44,197 bases of DNA, from contig JAHHIG010000031.1 in the NCBI GenBank assembly GCA_019358895.1, forward strand, positions 1-44,197, in the 5' to 3' direction. Source of the DNA: Tildeniella nuda ZEHNDER 1965/U140. Lineage in GTDB: Bacteria > Cyanobacteriota > Cyanobacteriia > Leptolyngbyales > Leptolyngbyaceae. The translations under genes and the position numbers were made by a program. The notes beneath the pieces are model-generated. The model was not told where the DNA came from. It saw only the letters and a program-made list of their open reading frames with translations, and did not search any database. This document shows positions 29,030-37,655 of the stretch, piece by piece. Position 1 is the first letter of the stretch; every line of letters begins with the position of its first letter.

Positions 29030-29635
29030 ATGAGCAGTAGCAAAGAAGGAACGGCAATCGCGCAAGAGTTCAAAACCCAGGTGTGGATTTTGGGTGGCTT
29101 GATAGCAATGATGTGGGCAGTCGAGATTCTGGATCAGTTCGTGTTTCGAGCAGGGCTGCGTGAAACGCTAGATATTTATGGCATCATTCCGCGTACTGCG
29201 ATCGGGCTGCGTGGCATTCTGTTTGCACCCTTTCTGCACGGTAACTTTGCTCATCTAATTGGCAACACCGTGCCGTTTATCGCGCTGGGCTGGCTGATCA
29301 TGCTGCGCGAAACCAGCGATTTCTTTTGGGTCAGTCTCATCACCGCATTCGTCAGTGGTTTGGGTACGTGGATATTTGGCTCCTCTGGCATACACATTGG
29401 CGCAAGTGGCGTAATTTTTGGCTATCTGGGCTATCTGTTGGCGCGGGGCTATTTCGAGCGTAGTATGACGGCGATCGCCATGTCGCTTTTTGTTGGCGCA
29501 CTCTACGGCAGCCTCATCTGGGGCGTGTTACCTACGCGCATCGGTATTTCCTGGGAAGGACATCTATTTGGCTTCTTAGGTGGTGTGCTGGCAGCAAGGC
29601 TTTTGACACCGAAGCGGGAAGTGTCGAAGATATAG
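29030..29635 (+). CDS. Rhomboid family intramembrane serine protease
   Basis: 201 residues from the ATG at 29030 (a GTG at 29012 is possible). There are six hydrophobic segments. Catalytic Ser126 is in IHIGASGVIFG and His178 in SWEGHLFGFLGG. HGNFAHLIGN is the conserved L1/TM2 motif. It cleaves membrane proteins within the bilayer; the substrate is unknown. It diverges from the caspase-partner gene with about 195 bp between them. Confidence 0.93.
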   Translation: MSSSKEGTAIAQEFKTQVWILGGLIAMMWAVEILDQFVFRAGLRETLDIYGIIPRTAIGLRGILFAPFLHGNFAHLIGNTVPFIALGWLIMLRETSDFFWVSLITAFVSGLGTWIFGSSGIHIGASGVIFGYLGYLLARGYFERSMTAIAMSLFVGALYGSLIWGVLPTRIGISWEGHLFGFLGGVLAARLLTPKREVSKI

Positions 29636-29790
29636 GGAGTCGGGAGTGGGGAGTGGGGAGTAGGGAGTAGAGAGTAGGCTAAGGGCTGAAAGCTGAAAGC
29701 TGAAGGCTGAAAGCTAAAGGCTACAGGCTAAAGCCAAGTGCTGACTTCTGGCTTCTGACTCCTACTTTTATCCTTCATCTTTTATCCTTT
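29635..29790. repeat. STRR heptamers
   Basis: Six GGGAGTN heptamers (29635-29676) are followed by AAGCTGA/AGGCTGA heptamers to about 29735, then CTGACTT-like and TTTTATCCTT units. They overlap the last base of the rhomboid gene and run almost to the next gene start. Confidence 0.85.
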
Positions 29791-29812
29791 AGCCTTTTGA
29801 ATTAAATTATTG

Positions 29813-30649
29813 GTGAGTGCTTTGACGAATGTGGCGATTATTGGCTGTGGCTATGTGGGCAAAGCGGTTGCTCAACAGTGGCGACCAATGTTGACAGTGA
29901 CAGCGACGACGACAACGCCCGATCGCGTGTCCGAACTGGAATCAGTGGTGCAGAACGTACAGATCGTGAAGGGCAACGATGAGGCGGGAGTGCGATCGCT
30001 CCTCCAAAACCAAGCCGTTGTCTTGCTGAGTGTGGGTGCGCCCAATGCCAACGCGTATGAAGAGACGTATCTGCAAACGGCGAAAACATTGGTGACAGTG
30101 CTCAAGCAAGCGCCAACGGTGCAGCAGGTGATCTACACAGGTAGCTATGCGGTGTATGGCGATCGACAGGGAGATTGGGTCGATGAGAACTCAGAGGTTA
30201 CGCCTGCTAACCGTAATGGTGAAATTCTGGCAGAAACTGAGCAGGTTTTACTGAGTGCAGCAAGTGATACGCTCAAGGTCTGCGTTTTGCGGCTCGGCGG
30301 CATCTATGGGGCAGGACGCGAGCTAATCAAAATTTTTGGACGGGCAGCAGGCACAACGCGACCCGGAGCTGGAGACGATGCGGCGAATTGGGTGCATCTG
30401 GAAGACATTGTGGGCGCGATCGACTTTGCGCGACAGCACTCATTAACAGGCATCTACAATTTGGTAGGCAATGTTCCTGTCACGACGCGGGAGTTACTGG
30501 AGCGAGTGTTTGCCGCTCACAATTTGCCGAACGTTGTTTGGGATGCGTCTCAAACCAGTACTCGTCCCTACAATGCGAGAGTGTCAAATCAAAAGCTGCG
30601 CGAGGCGGGCTATCAATTGCTCTATCCAGAGATCGTAGAGACGGTGTAA
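29813..30649 (+). CDS. NAD-dependent epimerase/SDR family protein (YeeZ-like)
   Basis: 278 residues from GTG at 29813. The Rossmann start NVAIIGCGYVGKAVAQQW (GxGxxG-like) and the extended-SDR region VIYTGSYAVYGDRQGDWVDE, with VLRLGGIYGAGRE, are clear. The usual Tyr-x-x-x-Lys pair is not intact after the YGD segment, as in YeeZ-type proteins, so redox activity is uncertain. It lies upstream of bioB with a 66-bp gap and may be co-transcribed. Confidence 0.85.
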   Translation: MSALTNVAIIGCGYVGKAVAQQWRPMLTVTATTTTPDRVSELESVVQNVQIVKGNDEAGVRSLLQNQAVVLLSVGAPNANAYEETYLQTAKTLVTVLKQAPTVQQVIYTGSYAVYGDRQGDWVDENSEVTPANRNGEILAETEQVLLSAASDTLKVCVLRLGGIYGAGRELIKIFGRAAGTTRPGAGDDAANWVHLEDIVGAIDFARQHSLTGIYNLVGNVPVTTRELLERVFAAHNLPNVVWDASQTSTRPYNARVSNQKLREAGYQLLYPEIVETV

Positions 30650-30715
30650 TCTAGCGAAAGCGATCGCGCTGGAACGTTGCAATCGGCGTTTCTACAGCTA
30701 TAGATGGGATTTCTT

Positions 30716-31687
30716 ATGACGACAACGCTGCCTCAAAGATACTCTGCCCAGGAATCGCTGCGTGAACGGATCGATCGCACCTATCACCAGGCGCTACCCG
30801 ATCTATTGTTTGAGGCACAGCAGATTCACCGTCAGCATCACGACCCGCGCGCAGTGCAGCTTTGTACGTTGTGTAACATTAAAACGGGGCTGTGTCCTGA
30901 AGACTGTGCGTATTGCTCTCAAAGCGTTCATAACAAAACGTCGCTAGAGCCACAGCCATTAGCAGACATTGAGACAGTGCTGGCTGAGGCAAAAGCCGCA
31001 AAAGCGCATGGTTCCACTCGCTTTTGTATGGGTGCAGCATGGCGAGAAGTGAAAGATGGTGCCCAGTTCGATCGCGTGCTAGAAATGGTGCGTCAGGTCG
31101 CTGCGTTGGAGATGGAAGTTTGCTGCACGCTAGGAATGCTCAAGCCCCATCAGGCACAGCGGTTGAAAGAAGCGGGGCTGACCGCGTATAACCATAATCT
31201 CGACACGTCGCCTGATTACTACAGTCAAGTTATCACCACGCGCACGTATCAAGACCGTCTGGAAACCATTCAGGCAGTCAGTGATGCTGGTATCTCGGTT
31301 TGCTGTGGTGGCATCCTTGGTATGGGCGAATCGGTGGACGATCGACTATCCCTTTTGGCAGCATTGGCAGCACTCGATCCAGTACCAGAGTCGATTCCCA
31401 TCAATTGCCTTGTGCCTGTAGCCGGAACGCCGCTCAAAGATACTCCCCCTGTGGATTCCATTGAACTGGTGCGAATGGTTGCCACCACGCGTATTTTGTT
31501 TCCAGGGGCGATCGTGCGTCTCTCTGCGGGACGCTTGCAAATGAGCGATGAACTGCAAGCGCTGTGTTTACTTGCGGGAGCCAATTCCATCTTCACAGGA
31601 CCCGTTCTATTAACGACACCGAATCCTGACAGCACCCAAGATGAGCAGTTGCTGAATCGGTTAGGAATGATACCAAGAACGCTGTAG
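30716..31687 (+). CDS. bioB: Biotin synthase
   Basis: 323 residues from ATG at 30716, which has GGGA at good spacing; ATG at 30704 would add four residues. Radical-SAM cysteines Cys60, Cys64 and Cys67 are in [13 protein letters not shown]. Further family motifs are [36 protein letters not shown] and RLSAGR. It inserts sulfur into dethiobiotin using two Fe-S clusters. Full length; no biotin operon surrounds it. Confidence 0.97.
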   Translation: MTTTLPQRYSAQESLRERIDRTYHQALPDLLFEAQQIHRQHHDPRAVQLCTLCNIKTGLCPEDCAYCSQSVHNKTSLEPQPLADIETVLAEAKAAKAHGSTRFCMGAAWREVKDGAQFDRVLEMVRQVAALEMEVCCTLGMLKPHQAQRLKEAGLTAYNHNLDTSPDYYSQVITTRTYQDRLETIQAVSDAGISVCCGGILGMGESVDDRLSLLAALAALDPVPESIPINCLVPVAGTPLKDTPPVDSIELVRMVATTRILFPGAIVRLSAGRLQMSDELQALCLLAGANSIFTGPVLLTTPNPDSTQDEQLLNRLGMIPRTL

Positions 31688-31801
31688 CCGATCACCGTCT
31701 GTCAGTCCTTGATTGTGCATCATTCGTTTGGCTCTTTGCGATCGAACTACGGTAAAATCTAGTGCTTGAAGACTTCAGCTCTGAGGGCGTGAGGCAGCAC
31801 T

Positions 31802-32578
31802 GTGCAAAAATTCGTTCCGTTAGAAGCACCAGAGCCGTTTTCGGTCTTAGGTTTGCCTGTTCATCTGCTGGATGATTATGCAGGTTGGCTCGTTGCTCGT
31901 GCTCAACAGCAGCAAGGCTGTCATGTGGTGACGCTGAATGCTGAGATGACAATGGCGGCAGAACACAATCTCCCGTTGGCTCAGATTATTCGACAGGCAG
32001 AGCTGGTGATTCCTGACGGTGCGGGGATTGTGCTGTATTTGAAGCTGTACGGTCGATCGACGCAACGCCGTCCTGGCATTGAACTGGCAGAATCGCTGCT
32101 GCGCGAATTTGGACGAGTCCTGCAGAATGCTTCGCAAACGCCTTCTCTCGGCACTGTTGCGTTTTTTGGGGGGCAACCTGATGTGATTCAAACAGCAGCG
32201 ACAATCTGGCGGGAGCGGTTACCGGGATTGGCGATCGCGGTCACTCAACACGGCTACCTTACCCCTGAAGATACCCCAACCTTTCTGCAAGCGTTGAAAG
32301 AGACTCAACCCCAACTGATTCTCGTTGGTTTGGGTGTGCCCCGGCAGGAATTTTGGATTGCCGAACATCGTCATGTCTGTCCAAACGCTATTTGGATTGG
32401 CGTTGGCGGCAGTTTTGATATCTGGGCAGGGGTAAAAACTCGTGCTCCGGGCTGGCTGCGAGACAATCATCTGGAATGGGTTTACCGTTTGTATCAGGAA
32501 CCTTGGCGCTGGCGACGGATGCTGGCATTACCAAAGTTTGCGTGGCGATCGCTGGTGTATCGTTTGATGCAAGGGTGA
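31802..32578 (+). CDS. WecG/TagA/CpsF family glycosyltransferase
   Basis: 258 residues from a GTG start. Conserved features are VVTLNAEMTMAAEH, the IPDGAGIVL motif, VAFFGGQPDV, LILVGLGVPRQEFWI and the C-terminal GVGGSFDIWAG ... RAPGWLRDNHLEWVYRL. GT26 enzymes transfer sugars such as N-acetylmannosaminuronic acid to a lipid carrier for surface polysaccharide. A possible -10 (TAAAAT) lies about 50 bp upstream. Confidence 0.92.
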   Translation: MQKFVPLEAPEPFSVLGLPVHLLDDYAGWLVARAQQQQGCHVVTLNAEMTMAAEHNLPLAQIIRQAELVIPDGAGIVLYLKLYGRSTQRRPGIELAESLLREFGRVLQNASQTPSLGTVAFFGGQPDVIQTAATIWRERLPGLAIAVTQHGYLTPEDTPTFLQALKETQPQLILVGLGVPRQEFWIAEHRHVCPNAIWIGVGGSFDIWAGVKTRAPGWLRDNHLEWVYRLYQEPWRWRRMLALPKFAWRSLVYRLMQG

Positions 32579-32584
32579 AAGGCA

Positions 32585-32667
32585 AGAAAGATCTCTGGTT
32601 GTTAGTTGCTAGTTGTTAGAAAAAGGGATGGTTAGAAGATCAAAGGGGTAGGAAGTCAGAAATTACA
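32585..32667. repeat. GTTGTTAG-type repeats before element 3
   Basis: TTGTTAG/TTGCTAG heptamers (32596-32617) resemble those at 2374-2440. A complementary CTAACAA series lies at 32856-32888 on the other side of the element. Confidence 0.6.
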
Positions 32668-32675
32668 GGTTAGAG

Positions 32676-32828
32676 CTGATTGACTGACAAAACTCAACCG
32701 CCCTCACCCTAGCCCTCTCCCACAGGAGAGGGAACAAGCGATTGGTTTGGCTCCCCTCGCCCGCTGGGAGAGGGGTTGGGGGTGAGGGCAGTTTGGGCAA
32801 CAGTGCAAAAGATTTGTCAGTCAATCAG
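32676..32828. mobile_element. Miniature element with perfect 16-bp ends and 8-bp target duplication
   Basis: CTGATTGACTGACAAA at 32676-32691 and TTTGTCAGTCAATCAG at 32813-32828 are perfect 16-bp terminal inverted repeats. GGTTAGAG flanks on both sides (32668-32675 and 32829-32836). The interior is CCCTCACCCTAGCCCTCTCC ... GGTTGGGGGTGAGGG, the same hairpin core as the GGCGTTGCTGA elements, but the ends are different. No ORF: it would need a transposase in trans. Confidence 0.92.
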
Positions 32829-32962
32829 GGTTAGAGAGCAGACAGGTATTGCTTGTTCACTAACAACTAACAACCAAAAACTAACAACTTCTCACTCTTT
32901 GCCTTTCACTCAAAACTCCTCTTTTGTGATGTAATGGGTTGGATCGAGGTATCAACGTCTTT

Positions 32963-33697
32963 ATGACCCAGGTATTTAACGGGCAGCCTTCCAACACGAC
33001 AGATAGGGCATCACAAACGGTTGGCGCTGAGGCGATCGTGTCCTTGCGTGGAGTCAGCAAGACCTACGAGAACGGTAGCAAAGCGTTAGTGGATGTCAGC
33101 CTTGACATCCAGCGGGGTGATTTTCTCTTTATTACAGGTCCATCGGGTTCTGGTAAATCGACGCTGCTGAAGCTGCTGTACGGGGAAGAACACGCCAGTC
33201 AGGGCGAAGTGCTGGTAGATGGCTGCGACTTAGCTACTCTGAGAGGCGATCGGCTGTCTCAACTGCGCCGCCGCATTGGGATTGTCTTTCAAGATTACAA
33301 GCTGATTCCACGTCGCACGGTCATGGAAAATGTGGCATTTGTACTGTGGGCACAGGGGTTGCCACGTAAGGAAATTCACCGTCGGCTACAGCCCGCGCTC
33401 AAAATGGTGGGCTTGGTGCACAAGGCAGACTGCTTCCCCGACCAGCTTTCGGGAGGAGAACAGCAGCGGGTTGGCATTGCGAGGGCGATCGTGGGCACAC
33501 CGCCCATTTTGCTTGCCGATGAACCAACTGGCAACCTTGACCCGGATAACTCGTGGCAAGTGATCAAAATTCTCAAAAAGCTCAACTCGGTTGGCATTAC
33601 GGTCATTGTGACCACGCATGATGAAAGTCTGATTCGCCTGTCTAACCATCCGGCAGTGCAGTTACGCAATGGTTATCTCTACCGTCCCAAAGGGTAG
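32963..33697 (+). CDS. ftsE: Cell-division ATP-binding protein FtsE
   Basis: 244 residues from ATG at 32963; a TTG at 32939 is possible. Walker [10 protein letters not shown] (59-67), Q-loop [10 protein letters not shown], signature [15 protein letters not shown], Walker [13 protein letters not shown] and switch His in VTTHD are all intact. FtsE with FtsX couples the divisome to murein hydrolase activation. No ftsX follows; the next gene overlaps by one base and encodes a membrane-anchored receiver-like protein. Confidence 0.9.
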   Translation: MTQVFNGQPSNTTDRASQTVGAEAIVSLRGVSKTYENGSKALVDVSLDIQRGDFLFITGPSGSGKSTLLKLLYGEEHASQGEVLVDGCDLATLRGDRLSQLRRRIGIVFQDYKLIPRRTVMENVAFVLWAQGLPRKEIHRRLQPALKMVGLVHKADCFPDQLSGGEQQRVGIARAIVGTPPILLADEPTGNLDPDNSWQVIKILKKLNSVGITVIVTTHDESLIRLSNHPAVQLRNGYLYRPKG

Positions 33698-34407
33698 TGA
33701 GCGTGATGACGATCGACGATCTGACCAAACTGCTGCAAGTGCTGGTTTCACTGGTGCAAGGCGTAAGCTGGCAGTTGCTGATTCTGTTTGTTCTCATCTA
33801 CTTTGGTGCGCCGCTGCGGAATTTTGTCAACAACCTGGGCGAGTTTAGCTTCAGGGCAGGCGCATCGGGGCTAGAGGCTACAGCAAAGCGGCGCATTGAG
33901 GCAGGCGTACTTCTGGGATCAGCCTCAGCAATCAAGTCTGGTGATGCCACAAACGGCAGTCCCCAGTTGCCCGGTGCGGAAGAGGCAAAGGAAATTGCGA
34001 CCGTGGTCAGCCAAACGCTGAAGCCTAAAGTAGCGCAACAGCTTGCCAAAGCGTCAGTGCTTTGGATCGATGACCATGCAGTGGATAATGCTCACGCTAT
34101 TCGATCGCTCGAAGCGTTGGGCATCGGCTTTACCATCAGTCCCTCGACCCCGGATGCACTCGAAAAAATTCGCATCAATGCCTACGACGCGATCGTCTCG
34201 GACATGCGGCAATCGGGTAATCCTACAGCAGGATACGAATTGCTCCGAGAGTTGCAGAGATTGGGCGTGAATACACCCGTTATCATTTACGGCAGTTCCA
34301 ACGAACCACGCTTTAAGGTCGAAGCGCGCTCCCAAGGAGCATTTGGAGACACGGGCAATCCGCAAGAGTTGTTTAGCCTCGTGACAATGGCAGTGCAGAA
34401 GGGCTGA
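33697..34407 (+). CDS. Membrane-anchored receiver-like protein
   Basis: 236 residues from a GTG overlapping the ftsE stop by one base; ATG at 33706 is a three-codon-shorter alternative. A membrane helix (about 23-38, WQLLILFVLIYFGAP) is followed by a linker and a receiver-like fold (119-236). The acidic pair Asp125-Asp126 and a phospho-acceptor candidate Asp169 (DAIVSDM) are present, and the Ser/Thr position is VIIYGSS. The conserved lysine near GAFGDTGNPQELF is missing, so phosphotransfer may be altered. No output domain is present. The overlap with ftsE suggests linked function in division or envelope sensing; I do not recognise a named family. Confidence 0.75.
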   Translation: MSVMTIDDLTKLLQVLVSLVQGVSWQLLILFVLIYFGAPLRNFVNNLGEFSFRAGASGLEATAKRRIEAGVLLGSASAIKSGDATNGSPQLPGAEEAKEIATVVSQTLKPKVAQQLAKASVLWIDDHAVDNAHAIRSLEALGIGFTISPSTPDALEKIRINAYDAIVSDMRQSGNPTAGYELLRELQRLGVNTPVIIYGSSNEPRFKVEARSQGAFGDTGNPQELFSLVTMAVQKG

Positions 34408-34449
34408 GGGGAAAGTTACACAGACAACCCACCTAATACAAAGACTACT

Positions 34450-34518
34450 TTACTCTTCGTCTTCTTCAGTCATGTTCTCTTCAAACCCCAGCCAAAAGCG
34501 CAATACCTTCTCAACTTC
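34450..34518 (-). pseudogene. Separated 3' end of the mazF-like gene
   Basis: Minus strand reads EVEKVLRFWLGFEENMTEED and E, then TAA at 34450, the C-terminal helix expected of MazF/PemK toxins. It is cut off from the main gene by the element at 34521-34670. With the element and one TA removed, the frame joins exactly. Confidence 0.8.
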
Positions 34519-34520
34519 TA

Positions 34521-34670
34521 AGTAGGAAGGCTCAATTAAATATAAAATCTGCGTAGGATGGGTATAGCCTTCGGCATTCAAGAAAAGTGAAGCGTAACCC
34601 ATGCTGCTAAAGGTTTTGATGCGTTACGGCAATGCCTAACACATCCTACGTTTAATTCTACATAGCTACT
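34521..34670. mobile_element. TA-flanked miniature element inserted in mazF
   Basis: 150 bp between two TA dinucleotides (34519-34520, 34671-34672). Ends are AGTAG ... CTACT, with further imperfect inverted pairs: AATTAAA and CGTAGGATGGGTATAGCC against GGCAATGCCTAACACATCCTACG-like sequence at 34628-34650. TA target duplication is the habit of IS630/Tc1-mariner-type elements. No ORF for a transposase. Confidence 0.85.
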
Positions 34671-34946
34671 TACCATTTGCTCAGGTGTCAGCGTTCCCAA
34701 TTTGCGTAAAAGTTTTGCGTAAGGAACTGTGATGATGTTTTGTATGTCAAAGACTCCTTCTCGAAGAAATCTAGCTTTGACTTGCACTTCAAATCTTGAA
34801 CCACGTGAACTTGTCGTATGAGGAATCAGCGTCGTTAACGCGCGGTCTTGATTGAGAGCAGGGATACTGATGACCAAGCATGGTCTGACTTTCGCTACAT
34901 AACCCAAATCGACTAGCCATACTTCACCGCGAACAGGGCTAACCAT
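34578..34946 (-). CDS. MazF/PemK toxin with element-encoded C-terminus
   Basis: The 122-residue frame opens VSPVRGEVWLVDLGYVAKVR, PCLVISIPALNQDRALTTLI and PHTTSSRG, typical MazF/PemK ribonuclease core. From Val after TPEQM the sequence leaves the family and reads the inserted element to a TAG at 34578. Core active-site strands are intact, but the C-terminal helix is replaced, so toxicity is doubtful. It starts two bases after the antitoxin stop. Confidence 0.88.
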   Translation of the reverse strand: MVSPVRGEVWLVDLGYVAKVRPCLVISIPALNQDRALTTLIPHTTSSRGSRFEVQVKARFLREGVFDIQNIITVPYAKLLRKLGTLTPEQMVSSYVELNVGCVRHCRNASKPLAAWVTLHFS

Positions 34947-34948
34947 AG

Positions 34949-35143
34949 CTATTCATACAGAGCTTCTTGCTGATCTAATTCCAAGAAAAGTTCTTCTGCA
35001 TTCAAGACTAAGACTTCATCAGATAAGGGTGGAAAATCTAAGCAAACTGTTCGCTTTAGAATCTCTAACGCCAAATCTAGCTGTTCTGAATCTGTCAAAC
35101 GATCGAAGTTATTCAAAAGTTCTTGTACTAAGGCAGTCATCAT
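34949..35143 (-). CDS. Antitoxin of the MazF/PemK pair
   Basis: 64 residues: ALVQELLNNFDRLTDSEQLD followed by LALEILKRTVCLDFPPLSDE and an acidic C-terminus (ELFLELDQQEALYE). A short helical N-terminal part and an acidic tail two bases before the toxin start are what antitoxins look like. The exact family is not recognised. The 5' neighbour is the DRTGG protein, 60 bp away in the same direction. Confidence 0.8.
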   Translation of the reverse strand: MMTALVQELLNNFDRLTDSEQLDLALEILKRTVCLDFPPLSDEVLVLNAEELFLELDQQEALYE

Positions 35144-35203
35144 TTTTTCCGATACCTACTGACAGGACACTATTGATGCCTTACCGATCAGTTATACGCA
35201 GAA

Positions 35204-36292
35204 CTACGCCGTCACCGCAGGTTCTAGCCCTAATTCTGCTATCAGCCGATCGGCATCGAAATTTTCTGCCATTGAGTTGCAGATGTACTCAACTTTGACG
35301 GGTTCGTTGACGCGGACTTGACCAAAGGCGCGATCGACGATGGCAACGGTTGATAGTGTGTCTAAATCCACAGAGAGAATGGGGATTTCCAGATCATCAG
35401 CACGGCTGAGAATATCGGGAGAAGGGGGCATCTGTCCCGTCAGAATCAAGCATTGCGTTGACGTTTCCAGGGCAGCCAGTTGAATATCGGTGCGATCGCC
35501 GCCCGTTACCACTGCCATGTTGCGACCTTTGCGGAAATACTTCAGCGCTGAGTTGACGTTCATTGCGCCGATGCTGAGGCTTTCGACCATCAAATCCAGG
35601 CGATCGGGGCGGCAGAGTACTTCTGCTTTCAGTTGTTTCACCAGTTCGTTCACGCTGACGCTGCGTAAAAGCGCACTGCGGGCGAGTAAGCCAAAAATCG
35701 GAATGCCCCGTTTCTCCAGATAAGGCTGCACCGTCGTTTTGACTTCCTCTAGCCGTTCTTCGGGAATGTCATTGATCAGAACACCCAGGAGGCGATCGCC
35801 CAAGCGTCGTCGTGCCGAAATCAGCGCGCCCACAATCAGCAATGAGTTGAAGCGTGCCACCAGCAGAATCCTGGCATTCACGCCTTCTGCGACCTGCCGC
35901 AATGAGAGGTCAAACAAACTTCCTTCTTCTAGGTTGGCTGGACCTTCTAGCAGCACCAGATCAGGACCGCGCATTTGGAGATATTTTTTGAGCGCCTGGG
36001 GATAATCGATGCGATCGTCACCCAGAATGCGTTTTTGAATCGTTGGTTCATCCAATGCCAGGATCGTGGGCTGGAGGCGATCGGCGGGTAGGTGCAACAC
36101 CTTGCCCACAAACTGCACGTCTTCTTCAACATCAGTCGTTTCTGAGCCACTCCAGCAGGTTCCGAGGGGCTTCCCGTAGGCGAGATCCAGACCTTTCGCT
36201 TTCAACTGGTGAGCAATGCCAAGCACCGTTGCCGACTTCCCACTGTAAGCTTCGGTCGATCCAACTAACAAATATCTCGCGGTTTTCGGCAC
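35204..36292 (-). CDS. BioD-like P-loop / DRTGG domain protein (phosphotransacetylase family)
   Basis: 362 residues from GTG at 36292, chosen because GGGAG lies about nine bases before it and PKTARYLLVGSTEAYSGKSA is the family start; 29 further codons are open upstream. The P-loop-like STEAYSGKSAT, DLVLLEGPANLEEG and ILLVARF mark a dethiobiotin-synthetase-like domain. The DRTGG domain (about 205-320) includes AVVTGGDRTDIQLAALET. Such proteins equal the N-terminal regulatory part of long phosphotransacetylases but lack the catalytic domain. Role unknown; acetyl-phosphate sensing is conceivable. Confidence 0.88.
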   Translation of the reverse strand: MPKTARYLLVGSTEAYSGKSATVLGIAHQLKAKGLDLAYGKPLGTCWSGSETTDVEEDVQFVGKVLHLPADRLQPTILALDEPTIQKRILGDDRIDYPQALKKYLQMRGPDLVLLEGPANLEEGSLFDLSLRQVAEGVNARILLVARFNSLLIVGALISARRRLGDRLLGVLINDIPEERLEEVKTTVQPYLEKRGIPIFGLLARSALLRSVSVNELVKQLKAEVLCRPDRLDLMVESLSIGAMNVNSALKYFRKGRNMAVVTGGDRTDIQLAALETSTQCLILTGQMPPSPDILSRADDLEIPILSVDLDTLSTVAIVDRAFGQVRVNEPVKVEYICNSMAENFDADRLIAELGLEPAVTA

Positions 36293-36488
36293 GCTTTCAC
36301 TCCCTACAATGACCTCTACTGCTGCCCTTGCGCGTCGATCGACAAGGCAATGGATCAACTTTGATCGACTGCACTGCATTAAGCAGCTCGTCCTCTCATT
36401 GACGCATAGTCACCATTGTAAGTGATGCTCTTCATGGCAAACGTTTGTCAAGGCAGAGAGACGGCTGGACTTAGCGCGGTTGCAAATT
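36293..36488. other. Spacer between DRTGG gene and element 4
   Basis: Should contain the promoter of the DRTGG gene (minus strand). No gene is supported. Confidence 0.35.
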
Positions 36489-36496
36489 CTATAGAC

Positions 36497-36641
36497 GGCG
36501 TTGCTGAATGCAAGTATGATTTCCCTCATCCCCAGCCCTTCTCCCCAAGGAGAAGGGAGCTAGAATCGAGTTCCCTCGCCCGTTGGGAGAGGGTTAGGGT
36601 GAGGGCAGATTTGACAATTCATATTTTTGTTCAGCAACGCC
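36497..36641. mobile_element. Miniature element, GGCGTTGCTGAA type, with perfect 8-bp duplication
   Basis: GGCGTTGCTGAA on the left and TTCAGCAACGCC on the right are perfect 12-bp ends. CTATAGAC flanks on both sides (36489-36496 and 36642-36649). The core is CCCTCATCCCCAGCCC ... GAGGGTTAGGGTGAGGG. The right-hand duplication contains the stop codon of the GT2 gene (36642-36644). Confidence 0.93.
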
Positions 36642-37652
36642 CTATAGACTTCTCCGGCGCGTTTCTGAAAAAGGCTCCCTGATCGCGTTCACAGGCGCTC
36701 CTTGGCGAACGTTGCCGATCTCAAAGCCGTTGACTTCTCCTAAAACATACACAGGACGATTTTTCACTTCTTCGTAAATGCGCCCAATGTATTCGCCCAA
36801 AATGCCGATACTGAAGAGCTGCACAGCCCCCAGAAAAAAGATAGCTACCGCGATCGTGGCATAGCCAGTAAGCGGTGAAACAGGCGAGAAAAAACGCCAG
36901 TAGATGACTAGAATTGCCATCACGATCGCGATCACAGCCGCAAACAGCCCGACATACGTTGAGATGCGGAGCGGCACTCTAGAGAACGAGACCAAGCCGT
37001 CGATCGCCAATGCCAGCGACTTGCGGAATGTATATTTCACGTCACCTGCAAACCGGGAGTCGCGTTCAAAGGGAATGGCAATTTGCCGAAAGCCCAGCCA
37101 CGATCGCAGCCCTCGAATGTAGCGGTTCCGCTCTGGCATGGCGTTAAGCGTATCGACAACGCGTCGATCCATCAAGCAAAAGTCGCCTGTATCCGTCGGA
37201 ATGTCTACATCGGCAAGCTGGCGCAGTAGACGATAGAACACATACGCTGTCAAGCGCTTAAACCAGCCTTCTTGATGACGCTGTACTCGCTGAGCATAGA
37301 TCACGTCATAGCCTTGTCGCCATTTGTCTGCCAGGTCAGGAATGAGTTCGGGTGGATCTTGTAAATCGGCATCCAGCACAACGATCGCCTGTCCACGTAC
37401 AAAATTCAGCCCAGCAGTCACGGCAACTTGATGCCCAAAGTTGCGTGTAAAGCTGAGGTAGCAAATGCGGTGATCGCGCTCGTGCAGTTCACGCATCAAT
37501 GCTAGGGAGCGATCGTGGCTCCCATCATCCACTAAAACGACTTCAACTGAGCCGTCCATACAATCCATCACTGCACTCAGGCGACGATAGAGTTCTGGAA
37601 GCGTGGCTTCCTCGTTAAACACGGGCACGATGAAGGAGTAGGTTGGCTGCAT
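36642..37652 (-). CDS. GT2 family glycosyltransferase with two C-terminal membrane helices
   Basis: 336 residues. The start [20 protein letters not shown] and [17 protein letters not shown] (DxD) mark a GT2 of the polyprenyl-phosphate type. Conserved [13 protein letters not shown], then two membrane helices ([40 protein letters not shown]) and a cytoplasmic tail with the typical [16 protein letters not shown]. It likely attaches sugar to undecaprenyl phosphate. The start is four bases from the TVP38-like gene stop. Its TAG lies in the target duplication of an element yet the frame is undamaged. Confidence 0.92.
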   Translation of the reverse strand: MQPTYSFIVPVFNEEATLPELYRRLSAVMDCMDGSVEVVLVDDGSHDRSLALMRELHERDHRICYLSFTRNFGHQVAVTAGLNFVRGQAIVVLDADLQDPPELIPDLADKWRQGYDVIYAQRVQRHQEGWFKRLTAYVFYRLLRQLADVDIPTDTGDFCLMDRRVVDTLNAMPERNRYIRGLRSWLGFRQIAIPFERDSRFAGDVKYTFRKSLALAIDGLVSFSRVPLRISTYVGLFAAVIAIVMAILVIYWRFFSPVSPLTGYATIAVAIFFLGAVQLFSIGILGEYIGRIYEEVKNRPVYVLGEVNGFEIGNVRQGAPVNAIREPFSETRRRSL

Positions 37653-37655
37653 GGG

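Noticed and set aside
34450-34602. Independent 50-residue gene starting inside the element
   Set aside because: The second half is better explained as the cut-off mazF 3' end; the first half is element sequence.
36422-36682. Plus-strand 86-codon frame near the GT2 gene end
   Set aside because: It reads through the miniature element and into the antisense of the GT2 gene.
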